This document shows positions 27,001 to 35,300 of a stretch of 64,000 bases of DNA, piece by piece. The notes below the pieces were generated by a model, which was not told the DNA's origin, searched no databases, and worked only from the letters and a program-made list of their open reading frames with translations. The DNA is from an uncultured Alphaproteobacteria bacterium (GTDB taxonomy: Bacteria > Pseudomonadota > Alphaproteobacteria > RF32 > CAG-239), in the NCBI GenBank assembly GCA_944392315.1, contig CALXWH010000007.1:1-64000 (forward strand). The letters are read 5' to 3'. Every line of letters begins with the position of its first letter. Position 1 is the stretch's first letter. A program made the translations under genes and the position numbers.

Positions 27001-28340
27001 TTCGTAAAGGAGCTATTGAACTTGAGCAAAGTTATGCAAACTCTACGCCTTCTACTTATGCGGCCGATGAGGGATTTGGATATATTAAAGCGAACAGATT
27101 GGTTTCTAACACAAATGAAACTGTTCCGGAAATTGCCGGTAAAACCGACAGAGGAACTATGTATGACCAATATATGGTTAACCCGGCATATACCTCTGTA
27201 ATGCATGATATTAAGTTGACTACTCGTGGTGGGGCTCGTTTAAGTGATGCATTGCCGGATTTCGTCTTAAAAGGCGTTTATAACGTTTCTAATGATTTTA
27301 TTGAAGATGGTACTCATGTTAATAGAATTTCTTGGAGTTGTGGTACAAACTGTAAAGATCAAGGTTATAATCCGATTGCTGCTAATGTTGGGTGGGCTGA
27401 TCCGTATGTTGGGCATATCCCTTATGCGCTTTGCCCGCCTGGATATAAAAATATGGCGACACTTATTCCTATATCCTTTAATATGGGGCAGGCCGGTGAA
27501 ATCATTCAAGCTAGTAAAATTGGCGGTATGTATGATTCAGGTAGTGTTGCTAACAGATGGTATGTTAATCCAGCGGCACGACAAGCTGATATTTTGAAAT
27601 CTGCTGAGGGTATTGTCCAAAAATCTGGAGGCACGTTGAATGATGCAATTATTTATCCAGGTATGGAAGAAGTCAGTAGCTTGATTTATAATGGTATTTA
27701 TCAAGACGGTAATACTCATAGTGCCTTTATGGCGCAGACTTTGTCTCGTACTGAAGGTTGGTACTTGGGCTTGAAGGCTGAATATACCAATGCATCTTCA
27801 GTTACAACAAATTCCTCTCTTAAGGCATCTGTCGGAGATCAAAATGTCGGTACCTATACCTATACTGATGATGGAACAAAAAATTATGCTGTGGCTCAAC
27901 CGCTCTATTTCCAACAAAATACATGGCTGAAAACCGCTGTTAAACCGGATAAGGCCGGTGAAGGTTGGGATGCTCGTATGGGATTTATTTATGATAAAAG
28001 CTATTATAATTTAGACGGGGCTGCAGGATTGGATGATGAAGTCACATCCAACAACAATCAAGACGGTTATAATGATGCTGCTAATCCTAACCCAACTTTC
28101 CAAAATGGTAACTTTGTATGGAATCTGTTTCCTGTTCCGACAAATACTTTGGAAGGACATGCCACGGTTTATTGTTACTTTGACAGAACTGCTTTCCAAT
28201 CCGATGGGTGGGAAACTTTGGTTGACCAAGTTGACCAGCTCGGTAGCTACCGTGATATTAACAGTAAAACCGATGGCTCCAGTCGTGATTATATTGATCG
28301 TTTGAATGATCCGACTTTGAAATATTCAGATCCGTGGTAA
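24099..28340 (+). CDS. Giant type IV prepilin-like surface protein (1413 aa)
   Basis: The N-terminus is a class III-like prepilin signal: a basic leader ending RG (G12), then TLLVEALAMLGLIAMVTP with Glu at position +5 (E17) and a long hydrophobic helix. Ordinary pilins have 130-200 residues; this one continues for 1400, mostly beta-rich, Asn/Gly/Asp/Ser/Thr-rich sequence like fibre or tip-adhesin shafts. The late region carries GGARLSDALPDFVLKGVY and a Cys-containing module (CGTNCKD, ALCPPGYKNM, VYCYFDR), reminiscent of C-terminal domains of PilV-type minor pilins of type IVb pili. A tip adhesin displayed by a pilus or pseudopilus is the best guess. AGGAGG precedes the ATG and an intrinsic terminator follows. 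Confidence 0.8.
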   Translation: MSKLFNKSDQRGTLLVEALAMLGLIAMVTPTLYKKSAERLQEIQDINAASQARTMSSIMDAYIRQNFSGLMSSIVSDTSTIVIDYEDNQAGAYRVGYSSYLPHGFTPNEIRGYDMPKVYVYRDDSTLVSYVLYPKIIDIGNKRAARMASLVGANGGVITENKEAKGTGGAWFLNSSMIESMEIDESSLTENSLMVTSNEPISMSYDDSAKYLYRVPPQPDSDDDSYYHNTMITDLYMGGHPFDDTDYARYASDYYSIFNVKKLTMNTDCNRAYISEHNSSSPQNLCDPNVADLYIGKPFTTTGSHGTLDTAEHSPRVEGNNGAAWIYGNLAALSENFQLFREETLYDGNVKDDLGYDAEMGRTSSGWDVLQFARMNSTGTGDEEFVVLRAENKENAERVSMMDEFVQVKRRTDSSNIIDFSVGESSGVGGEGALIQAFRNGNTNEVHINQNSASSITEINRQGGTVYINGGSSAATNMLTYINDMGGNLYAGHDGGWLMAQGYDSSARVHLLANVNSSGADTRVFTVGHDVSDTGAIGTAYNTNHMIYADTDKVSLRGGGIRIYSEDGYTGNEAGPVAFQPTTNAIKNEYADLAGTTLEHLTTVASRYTDILGRTYMGNKNMSSTASNDGHYSRDEFTLGIAGSAWVDELLWARKAWLKQAGMQELHAGFESYSQFVNAPQTAWLNAYDDMVVIRNKAKGGTNDKRGEMNTGKNDLMFLADSTKVLINDTDGAWAAFEDGSSRIGAGDPATGALKNYFLADTVGGDGSANVVGSTLVNLYTLDDKVSSVVDIQREAMRFGGNWTSSYTNRIDAKTGTFTIKTKDVSSTDQDEGAQFYADADKIRTRWVDFQVEDDSSTVRFKVAPNAEPLSKTDEANVQVNGSFHVTGNEVIHIASNSSNAVGTTDNDHAMFEIDPDYVQIWARDSDGNYAAGGSSAGGYYAMLKVNPTDIHGGSSDINDTRDASIYIRKGAIELEQSYANSTPSTYAADEGFGYIKANRLVSNTNETVPEIAGKTDRGTMYDQYMVNPAYTSVMHDIKLTTRGGARLSDALPDFVLKGVYNVSNDFIEDGTHVNRISWSCGTNCKDQGYNPIAANVGWADPYVGHIPYALCPPGYKNMATLIPISFNMGQAGEIIQASKIGGMYDSGSVANRWYVNPAARQADILKSAEGIVQKSGGTLNDAIIYPGMEEVSSLIYNGIYQDGNTHSAFMAQTLSRTEGWYLGLKAEYTNASSVTTNSSLKASVGDQNVGTYTYTDDGTKNYAVAQPLYFQQNTWLKTAVKPDKAGEGWDARMGFIYDKSYYNLDGAAGLDDEVTSNNNQDGYNDAANPNPTFQNGNFVWNLFPVPTNTLEGHATVYCYFDRTAFQSDGWETLVDQVDQLGSYRDINSKTDGSSRDYIDRLNDPTLKYSDPW

Positions 28341-28362
28341 TCGGGTTTAGTAACTTCTTAAA

Positions 28363-28397
28363 AGAGGAAGATATATCAAAATCTTCCTCTTTTTTTA
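28363..28397 (+). terminator. Intrinsic terminator of the prepilin operon
   Basis: AGAGGAAGAT (28363-28372) pairs perfectly with ATCTTCCTCT (28381-28390), followed by a T tract. The IS200 begins inside or directly after this T tract. Confidence 0.9.
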
Positions 28398-28398
28398 T

Positions 28399-28946
28399 TA
28401 ATGCCTTGTAGAAAACCACCACTTTAGTGGTGGATGAATAAAAAGTCGGCGATATAATAAAGGTATGCAATTTGTAGAGAGTTCACATAGCGTATACAGT
28501 TTAAGTTACCACATAGTGTGGGTAACCAAATATCGCCGACGTATCCTAAATCCCGGCGTAGTTGATTATTTGAAGAGCATTTTTCCGAAGCTACTAAGAA
28601 GTATCCCAGGAGTAGTCATTGAAGAGATTGGCTTTGATAAAGACCATATTCATTTTGTAATGATAATTCCTCCCAAATATAGCATATCAGATGTGGTAGG
28701 AAAATTAAAAAGCCAATCAGCTTCAATGATGAGAGAGCGTTATAATTGGTTATCAAAGGTGTATTTTAAGGAAAATGTGGTTTGGTCAACGGGATACTTC
28801 GTTAGTAGCGTTGGTGCGAATGAAGAAGTAATTAAAAATTATGTAAAGTATCAAGGACAAAGGGATTTAGGTCAACTCCATTTGGAGTTGTAAAGAAAGG
28901 CACCTTAATGGTGCCTTTCCAAGAACCCCGGGTTTACCCGGGGATA
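28399..28946 (+). mobile_element. Complete IS200 element
   Basis: About 550 bp with a single Y1 transposase gene, no tnpB and no terminal inverted repeats, as in IS200. The left end has a hairpin CCACCAC/GTGGTGG and the right end a hairpin of CCCCGGGT and ACCCGGGG (28926-28943). A further hairpin, AAAGGCACC/GGTGCCTTT, follows the transposase gene. The left boundary is set by comparison with the copy at 72; the exact right boundary is uncertain by several bases. Confidence 0.9.
28465..28893 (+). CDS. tnpA: IS200 transposase TnpA (Y1, HUH)
   Basis: This single-strand transposase of 142 residues has the HUH motif HIHF (H61, H63) and the catalytic tyrosine in KNYVKYQ (Y126 most likely), preceded by the YHIVWVTKYRR block typical of IS200. 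It excises and inserts single-stranded DNA 3' of a short target sequence. The reading frame is intact with no internal stop, so the copy may be active. Confidence 0.95.
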   Translation: MQFVESSHSVYSLSYHIVWVTKYRRRILNPGVVDYLKSIFPKLLRSIPGVVIEEIGFDKDHIHFVMIIPPKYSISDVVGKLKSQSASMMRERYNWLSKVYFKENVVWSTGYFVSSVGANEEVIKNYVKYQGQRDLGQLHLEL

Positions 28947-29010
28947 TCTATCTGTTTTGTATACTTCTGTTTAGCTCGTTTTATCTTTTTTATGATTTAT
29001 ATATGAAGAG

Positions 29011-29046
29011 AAATTTATTTTTTATTTCTTGCATAAAAATAAATTT
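29011..29046. repeat. 12-bp perfect inverted repeat upstream of malQ
   Basis: AAATTTATTTTT (29011-29022) and AAAAATAAATTT (29035-29046) are separated by 12 bases. Being all A/T, it could be an operator, a weak transcript hairpin or chance in AT-rich DNA. It lies about 120 bp before the malQ start. Confidence 0.4.
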
Positions 29047-29166
29047 TACAGGTCGCTTTGGTGTTAATTTCTGTTTATAAGTTATTAAATGACTTTGCTA
29101 AGCATTTTTTTCGCCGTTATGCTCTGCTCATAATGTAATAACTTTTATGTTTAAGGATATATAAAG

Positions 29167-31749
29167 ATGGATATCTGTGAATGTATCAGTAATCTGGCTT
29201 ATCTTTCCGGTATTGAGTTGCAGGCAACAGTTGAGGAAAAGGTCGGATTGCTTAAGGCTATGGATATTCTCGATCAGAACTTTGTTTATAACACTCAAGA
29301 CCCTGAGAAACAGGCTGAAAATATACGTCTTGTCGAGAAAATTATTGATGAAAAGAAAAATGCCAATTTTATCAATATTGTTCACCATATTCCTATTTTG
29401 AGGCAAAATAAAGTTCCTTCTATGGAAATCTCTTTGCCTGACGGCGTTAAAAAACTAAAATGGAATTTTTATGAAGATGAAGACCCCAAAAAATATTATA
29501 AAGGGGAAATTGTTATTGATGATTCTGAAAAATTTTATAGCGGTGAAGTGGCTATTGATGATTTGGAAAGAGTGGAAAATAACGGTAATGAAGTGGAACG
29601 TAATATTAACGGTGTAACTTATCGCAAATATCGCTTTAAGTTTCCGTTTGAAGTTCGCTTGGGCTATCATAACGTTGTCTTTTCGTATGTTAATCAAAAC
29701 GGAGAGGAAGTTACTCAGAAAACCAGTCTTATTTCGGCACCTGAAAAATGTTATGACGGATTTGGTATTCGCGAAGGTAAAAAAACTTGGGGCGTCCCCG
29801 TACAACTTTATGAACAAGTCAGCGAAAATAACCTCGGTATCGGTAATTATGGTGACTTGGCTCAACTCGGTTATATCTTAGGTAAAAATGGGGCAGGGCT
29901 TATCGGGGTTAATCCTCTTCATGCCGCACATGACGACAGACCTGAAATTGCTTCTCCTTACAGCCCGGACAGCCGTATGTTCTTTAACTATCTTTATTTG
30001 GATGTGACGGCTGTTAATGAATTTAAAAATTCACAGGCTATTCGTGATTATTACAATAGTCCGGAATTTCAGGAAAAAGTTAAAGTCAATCGGCGCAGAA
30101 CCTATGTTGACTATACTACAACACAGGAATTGGTTGATGATATTTTACATCGTTGCTTTGATGAGTTTCGTTTTTCGCCTCTTAGCGAAGAGGCTCGTAA
30201 CCGATTTAGCGTCTATTGTGCAGATCAGGGAGATAATCTGGAAATGTTTGCGACTTTTAGAGCACTTTCTAAATATTTCTCCAAACAAGATCCGGCTCCT
30301 GCTGGTTGGCAAGATTGGCCGGCTGCTTATCGCGATGATCCGCATTCTCCGGAAATTAACGCTTTTAGAGCACAACATCGGGCTGAAATTGACTATTATA
30401 AGTATACTCAGTGGCAATGCGAAATCCAATTGCAACATGTTAAAGATACTTGCTTAAATTCCGGTATGAAAATCGGTCTTTATATGGATAATGCCGTCGG
30501 GGTGCTCCCAAGAGGTTATGAAGCATGGTATTATCGCGATAATTATATTAAAGGTACGGCAGGGGCTGCTCCTGATATCTTGTCTAAAAACGGTCAACGT
30601 TGGTATTTACTCGGTTATAATCCGATTAAATTGCAAGAACAGGGGTATGAACCTTATCGTAAAATTATTGAAGCGAATATGCGTTATGCCGGTTGTTTGC
30701 GTATTGACCACGTTTTGCAACTGCACCGCTTGTATATTTTCCCGGAAAATGCGGAAACCGGAAACTATATCTATTATAACGTTAAGGAATTGATGGCTAT
30801 TGTCGCTCTTGAAAGTCATCGCAACAAAACTTTGGTTATCGGGGAAGACCTTGGTAATGCCACTGACGAGATTAAGCGCGGTATGGAAGATTTTGGTATT
30901 CTTTCTTATAAAGTGCTACCGTTTGAACGCCACAATGATATGTATAGTTCTATGAAGCATCCGGATGAATATCCGCAAATGTCGGTTTGCTCGCCGTCTA
31001 CGCATGACACACCTCCCTTAAATAGCCAATGGAACGTGCAACATGTTTGGCAGCAGAAGTTATTAGGTATTCTTTCTGATAAACAGGCTGATGATACTTT
31101 TGAACAATATGCTTCTCAACGTGAAGGCTTAAACTGGATTTTGGAGCATTACGGAATTTGGAAAGAAGTCGGCGGTAAAGCTGTGGAAAATCCAAGACAA
31201 GATGCTAATAATATTCCAGATAAATATGTGCAGGCGGTTACGACATTTTTGGCGCGTTCAAACTCCGCCATTATGCTGATGCCGTTCTCTGATATCTTTG
31301 GACAAAGAGAAATGGGCAATATTCCGGGCGTTTCTGAACTGGAATGGTCACAGCAAAAACCATTGCAATTTGTTTATGGCAATATCGCTTATCCGAACTG
31401 GCGTAAAAAAATGCATATTCCGGTTGAACATATTGAAGATGTTGAAATATTCCGTGAAGTGGCGCAAATTTTAAATAAATATCGTCCCGACGGTAACAAC
31501 GGGAAAGGGCGTTATTATCAATTTGAACGTTTGGGTAACAATAATGAGTCTCCGATTGACTTTGATAAGTTTAAACGTATTCACGATATTATTAAACATA
31601 AAGAAGCCTATCGGATGGAAAGTCTCTTAAAGAATCGGTATAGCCAAGCCTATAAGACTCGCTTGGGCAACCGATTTGAGGCAAATAAAACTCGTTATGA
31701 CCATATGGTGCAGGCTTGGCTTAATTATAAAAAAGCTCATGGGCTCTGA
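29167..31749 (+). CDS. malQ: 4-alpha-glucanotransferase (amylomaltase, GH77)
   Basis: MalQ transfers maltodextrin segments between glucan chains in the cytoplasm. GH77 blocks are present: GIGNYGDLAQLG, LRIDHVLQLHRLY (nucleophile Asp), VIGEDLGNATDEI (acid/base Glu) and STHDTPPL (third Asp). At 860 residues it is longer than E. coli MalQ (694); the extra length is a beta-rich N-terminal region of about 190 residues and a C-terminal tail. Inside the N-terminal part a 13-residue unit is duplicated (KYYKGEIVIDDSEK, then FYSGEVAIDDLER). No other glycogen genes are nearby. TAAGGATAT precedes the start. Confidence 0.93.
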   Translation: MDICECISNLAYLSGIELQATVEEKVGLLKAMDILDQNFVYNTQDPEKQAENIRLVEKIIDEKKNANFINIVHHIPILRQNKVPSMEISLPDGVKKLKWNFYEDEDPKKYYKGEIVIDDSEKFYSGEVAIDDLERVENNGNEVERNINGVTYRKYRFKFPFEVRLGYHNVVFSYVNQNGEEVTQKTSLISAPEKCYDGFGIREGKKTWGVPVQLYEQVSENNLGIGNYGDLAQLGYILGKNGAGLIGVNPLHAAHDDRPEIASPYSPDSRMFFNYLYLDVTAVNEFKNSQAIRDYYNSPEFQEKVKVNRRRTYVDYTTTQELVDDILHRCFDEFRFSPLSEEARNRFSVYCADQGDNLEMFATFRALSKYFSKQDPAPAGWQDWPAAYRDDPHSPEINAFRAQHRAEIDYYKYTQWQCEIQLQHVKDTCLNSGMKIGLYMDNAVGVLPRGYEAWYYRDNYIKGTAGAAPDILSKNGQRWYLLGYNPIKLQEQGYEPYRKIIEANMRYAGCLRIDHVLQLHRLYIFPENAETGNYIYYNVKELMAIVALESHRNKTLVIGEDLGNATDEIKRGMEDFGILSYKVLPFERHNDMYSSMKHPDEYPQMSVCSPSTHDTPPLNSQWNVQHVWQQKLLGILSDKQADDTFEQYASQREGLNWILEHYGIWKEVGGKAVENPRQDANNIPDKYVQAVTTFLARSNSAIMLMPFSDIFGQREMGNIPGVSELEWSQQKPLQFVYGNIAYPNWRKKMHIPVEHIEDVEIFREVAQILNKYRPDGNNGKGRYYQFERLGNNNESPIDFDKFKRIHDIIKHKEAYRMESLLKNRYSQAYKTRLGNRFEANKTRYDHMVQAWLNYKKAHGL

Positions 31750-31775
31750 TTTATTATCGTGTGGCTTTATTGAGG

Positions 31776-31807
31776 GAAGATACTTCTGGGTATCTTCTCT
31801 TTTTTTG
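31776..31807 (+). terminator. Intrinsic terminator of malQ
   Basis: GAAGATAC (31776-31783) pairs with GTATCTTC (31790-31797), followed by TCTTTTTTT. Confidence 0.85.
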
Positions 31808-31918
31808 TGATTGAAAATGTGATTTATCTTGGGGAAAATTAACTCTATTTTAATGACATAGGTCTAAAAGTAATTTTAGTATGTATATGTTCGTATTTAA
31901 CTTTTAAAGGTTGTACCC

Positions 31919-32536
31919 ATGGAGCAGAAACAAAAAGTTAGAGCTATTTTTCAAATTGGGGGGTGGCTTGCTTTTATTATGTTAGGGTATTTGGGTATTC
32001 GCACTTATAAATTGTCTGTGGAGAAACTTAAAACGAACAGTTGTATTGAAGAGATTGAAACCCTTTCCAGAAATATTCAGGTCTATTTTCAAAGCCAGCG
32101 TGATTATGGTGAATTTAATTATAAGCAGGCGGTTGATTTCAAACTTATTCCTAAGAATATGTTTCGCGAAGGTTTTAGAGAAGCTACTAATGCTTATATG
32201 GGGGGTGTGGACTTCTTTTATTCTTCGTTGGCACAATTTAATGATAAAAAATCTTTTGAAATCTCTTTTCAAGGATTGAGCCGTTATGCATGTGTGGAAT
32301 TAGTTCGGATGAATTGGGACAGTTCCGATATGACGAATCTTATTGCTGTGGGCGGTTATAGTGTTCCAACACCTTCGGGTGTTTTAGATGATATTTATCC
32401 CAATACACCCCAGACGGAGATTAAATCCAGAAATATCTTTAAGGCTAATGAAGCGCCTTATGTGGCGATTGATAGGTTACAGAGTATTTGTAACTGTTCG
32501 GAAGATATTTGTTCGGTGGTCTGGAAATTCCGTTAA
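31919..32536 (+). CDS. Type IVb major-pilin-like (PilS-like) protein
   Basis: The 205-residue protein has one N-terminal membrane helix (IGGWLAFIMLGYLGIRTYKL), then a coiled helix and a globular domain in the manner of PilS-like type IVb pilins: LSRNIQVYFQSQRDYG, then DFKLIPKNM and NAYMGGVDFFYSS, which corresponds to the NxYGG-type turn of that group. Cys residues near the middle and end could form disulfides. Unlike real prepilins the N-terminus lacks a Gly cleavage site followed by Glu at +5, so prepilin peptidase may not cut it. Family assignment rests on the pattern only. Confidence 0.6.
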   Translation: MEQKQKVRAIFQIGGWLAFIMLGYLGIRTYKLSVEKLKTNSCIEEIETLSRNIQVYFQSQRDYGEFNYKQAVDFKLIPKNMFREGFREATNAYMGGVDFFYSSLAQFNDKKSFEISFQGLSRYACVELVRMNWDSSDMTNLIAVGGYSVPTPSGVLDDIYPNTPQTEIKSRNIFKANEAPYVAIDRLQSICNCSEDICSVVWKFR

Positions 32537-32549
32537 TCCACTTTTTTGC

Positions 32550-32577
32550 TTGCAAAATTTATCTATCGTGATATAAA
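32550..32577 (+). promoter_or_regulatory. Candidate promoter of lysS
   Basis: TTGCAA (32550-32555) and TATAAA (32572-32577) are separated by 16 bases, about 60 bases before the lysS start. A second possible -35, TTGACA, lies nearer the gene but its spacing to GATAAT is 19 bases. Confidence 0.45.
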
Positions 32578-32634
32578 AAGACGAATTTTGACATTGCTTG
32601 CAGTGTTGTTTGGATAATTTTCAAATGGATTTTT

Positions 32635-34110
32635 ATGATGACAGAAGAAGTTAGTGAACAAAGACAGAGCCGCTTAAATAAGCTCGCTAAGTTACAGGAT
32701 ATGGGGTATAATCCTTATCCGTATCGTTTTCAACCGGATAGTTACGCTCAGCCGTTGCAGGAAAAATATAAAGATTTGGCTAACGGCGAAAATACTGAAG
32801 ACAGAGTGACTGTTGCCGGTCGTGCCATGGCCGTTCGTAATGACGGTATGTTTATTGATTTGAAAGATAAAACCGGTAATATTCAAATCTTTTGCCATAA
32901 ATCTCATTTGGATGAGAATAATCTTAAACTTTTGAAGTGTTTGGATATCGGCGATATTATCGGCGTTTCCGGTTTTATTCGCAGAACACCGCGTGGTGAG
33001 CTTTCTGTTGCTGCAGAAAAATTTGATATTATTGCAAAGGCTTTGGAACCTCTGCCGGAGAAATTCCACGGTTTAACCGACGTGGAAACACGTTATCGTA
33101 AGCGTTATGTTGATTTAATTATCAACGATGATGCTAAGAAAATCTTGCTTACAAGATGCAAAATTGTTTCTGCCGTGCGCGAGTTCTTTAATCAAAATGA
33201 CTTTTTGGAAGTGGAAACTCCTACTTTTCACCCGATTATGGGCGGGGCTAATGCAAAACCTTTTATTACGCACTATAATGCTTTGGATAACGATTTCTAT
33301 CTTCGTGTGGCTACGGAACTTTATTTGAAAAAGTTGGTTGTCGGTGGGATTGACAGAGTGTTTGAAATCGGTAAGAACTTCCGTAACGAAGGTATTGATA
33401 AAAACCATGTGCCGGAATTTACCGGTCTTGAAGCCTATATGGCGTATGGCGACTATAACGATATGGCTGATTTAATTTATAAACTTGTTCGTTTTGTGGT
33501 TAATAAGGTTTTCGGAACGGATAAATTGGTTTTTGAAGGGCATGAAATTGACTTTTCTAAACCGTTCCCGAAAGTTTCTATTATTGATTTGATTAAACGC
33601 GAGACCGGGGCTGATTTCTTGAGTGTTGAAACGGTTGAAGATGCACGGGCTTTGGCTAAATCCGTCGGTGTTGATGCTGATCATTGTTCTAACTGGGGCA
33701 AGGTGGTTCAAGAAGTCTTTGATGAAAAAGTTGAGGCCACTTTGATTGAACCGATACACGTTTCGGATATGCCGAAAGATATTTCTCCTTTGGCAAAAAC
33801 CCACCGCGATAATCCGCGTTTGGTGGAACATTTTGATACATATTTGCTTGGTATGGAACTCGGTTGCGCTTATTCCGAACTTTCTAATCCGTTGGAACAG
33901 TTGGAACGCTTTAAGGCTCAAATGGCTGAACGTGAAAATGGTGATGATGAAGCGCAGATGCTTGATGAAAGCTTTATTGATGCACTTTCTTATGGTTTTG
34001 TTCCGACAACCGGTATGGGAATGGGGATGGACAGATTGGCCAAACTTTTAACTGGGGCGGCTACGCTTCGTGATGTAATCCTCTTCCCAACTCTTAAGAA
34101 AATGAAATAA
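32635..34110 (+). CDS. lysS: Lysine--tRNA ligase, class II
   Basis: LysS charges tRNA-Lys. An N-terminal OB-fold anticodon domain is followed by the class II catalytic core: motif 2 around FEIGKNFRNEGIDKNH and motif 3 at GMGMGMDRLAKLL. The 491-residue length is standard for the class II enzyme; class I is the usual form in many alphaproteobacteria, so a class II enzyme here is worth noting. The start may be the ATG at 32635 or the next codon. A strong terminator follows. Confidence 0.95.
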   Translation: MMTEEVSEQRQSRLNKLAKLQDMGYNPYPYRFQPDSYAQPLQEKYKDLANGENTEDRVTVAGRAMAVRNDGMFIDLKDKTGNIQIFCHKSHLDENNLKLLKCLDIGDIIGVSGFIRRTPRGELSVAAEKFDIIAKALEPLPEKFHGLTDVETRYRKRYVDLIINDDAKKILLTRCKIVSAVREFFNQNDFLEVETPTFHPIMGGANAKPFITHYNALDNDFYLRVATELYLKKLVVGGIDRVFEIGKNFRNEGIDKNHVPEFTGLEAYMAYGDYNDMADLIYKLVRFVVNKVFGTDKLVFEGHEIDFSKPFPKVSIIDLIKRETGADFLSVETVEDARALAKSVGVDADHCSNWGKVVQEVFDEKVEATLIEPIHVSDMPKDISPLAKTHRDNPRLVEHFDTYLLGMELGCAYSELSNPLEQLERFKAQMAERENGDDEAQMLDESFIDALSYGFVPTTGMGMGMDRLAKLLTGAATLRDVILFPTLKKMK

Positions 34111-34130
34111 TCTTCTGTTTTTAAAAGAAA

Positions 34131-34159
34131 AAGCCTGACCTTGTGGTCGGGCTTTTTTT
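34131..34159 (+). terminator. Intrinsic terminator of lysS
   Basis: AAGCCTGACC (34131-34140) pairs with GGTCGGGCTT around the loop TTGT and ends in a T tract. A G-U pair lies within the stem. Confidence 0.9.
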
Positions 34160-34180
34160 GTGTTTTGCAGAAACTTTAAA

Positions 34181-35113
34181 CTACAACTTTTGATACAGAC
34201 GTTTTTTGCTGGCCTGTAACAATTTGATGCTTTGTTCCGTACTTAAAAGTTTTTGCTCTCGCAAAGTTTGGAGCATCATAATAATTTCCAGCTCTAAACT
34301 GATACGCATTTTCTTTTTGTTGCGTTTTATCTCACGCAATAAATGAACAAACTGAAAAATTGAAGTCAGGTTCTTATCCGGAACGCTGATTTCTTTACCG
34401 AAAATTTTTACGGTTTTGTTCATCAATTTCAATTTGTAATGCTTGCGCAAATACCAGTCTGCCTCACGAATACGTGGCGTGATGGTGATAATTTCATCAA
34501 TCGGCGCCTGGTAGGTTCCGGCATAGGCGATACAGCGTTGCAAAATACTTGCCAGTTCATGAAACATCATCTCATTTTGAGCAAGACCTTTGCCGTTCAT
34601 CAATTTGCAGGCTTCCGGCAGGCTCTCTTCTATCACATAGTAAGTGGAGATAAGCTCAGGAGCTTGCTGTTTAACCGATCGTTCCAAACGTAAGGATAGG
34701 CGCTTGGTGACACTCCAGATAACGTTTGTTCCGGCAGAAAGCATTTTTTTCACGGCTTGAATATTCTCGCCGGTATTGCGGCCATTGGTTTTCATTTGGA
34801 TGTCTTTTTCAGGAACACCCAATTTGCAGCAAACCGAAGCCAATAGCTCTGCCTCGCTTTTGTCATGCGTGTGTTTACTCAATAAACCTTTACCGCCGAC
34901 GCACAAAATTGTCGGATGGTAACCATGTTGTTGGTATATTTTATAATACAGCCACGCTGCCCAAAAGGCTGAGGTCGGATCATCATCTATGGCAACGACA
35001 TAGTCGGCACGTGAGAGTTTGTTTTGCTTATTGAAGCAGTTGGTCTTGACACACAAGGCGTCATAAATCACTTCTGCTGCGTCCAAGGAACGCGCAAATC
35101 TTTTCTTATCCAT
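34181..35113 (-). CDS. YdcF/DUF218-domain protein
   Basis: The 310-residue protein contains a DUF218 (YdcF/SanA/ElyC-like) core: ADYVVAIDDDPTSAFWAAW, ILCVGGKG, KSEAELLASVCCKLGV, and NTGENIQAV, the equivalents of the usual LGGG, SEA and T.ENA motifs. No signal or membrane segment is visible, unlike envelope members such as SanA. The C-terminal 100 residues are basic and helical, without a family match. DUF218 proteins bind nucleotide-like ligands, but the reaction is unknown. The start has no Shine-Dalgarno sequence. It is divergent from the CgeB-like genes. Confidence 0.8.
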   Translation of the reverse strand: MDKKRFARSLDAAEVIYDALCVKTNCFNKQNKLSRADYVVAIDDDPTSAFWAAWLYYKIYQQHGYHPTILCVGGKGLLSKHTHDKSEAELLASVCCKLGVPEKDIQMKTNGRNTGENIQAVKKMLSAGTNVIWSVTKRLSLRLERSVKQQAPELISTYYVIEESLPEACKLMNGKGLAQNEMMFHELASILQRCIAYAGTYQAPIDEIITITPRIREADWYLRKHYKLKLMNKTVKIFGKEISVPDKNLTSIFQFVHLLREIKRNKKKMRISLELEIIMMLQTLREQKLLSTEQSIKLLQASKKRLYQKL

Positions 35114-35300
35114 ACTAATTGATTTTTAATTTGACATAAACTTATTTAATCGGCTCTTAAAATAACTTATTTTTGTCTATTAGTCAAGATGATTTATGAG
35201 CTTTTTAAGGATTTGTTTTGTGGTTAAATGTTTTTTTTGCTTGTTTGTTTTCTTAAAATTCATAACCTTTTAAATGGTTAGTTTTTTTATTGGGGGAATG

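Noticed and set aside
28399-28946. A tnpB gene or guide RNA in the IS200 element
   Set aside because: The element is only about 550 bp and holds one transposase frame; there is no room for tnpB, and the hairpins match IS200 ends.
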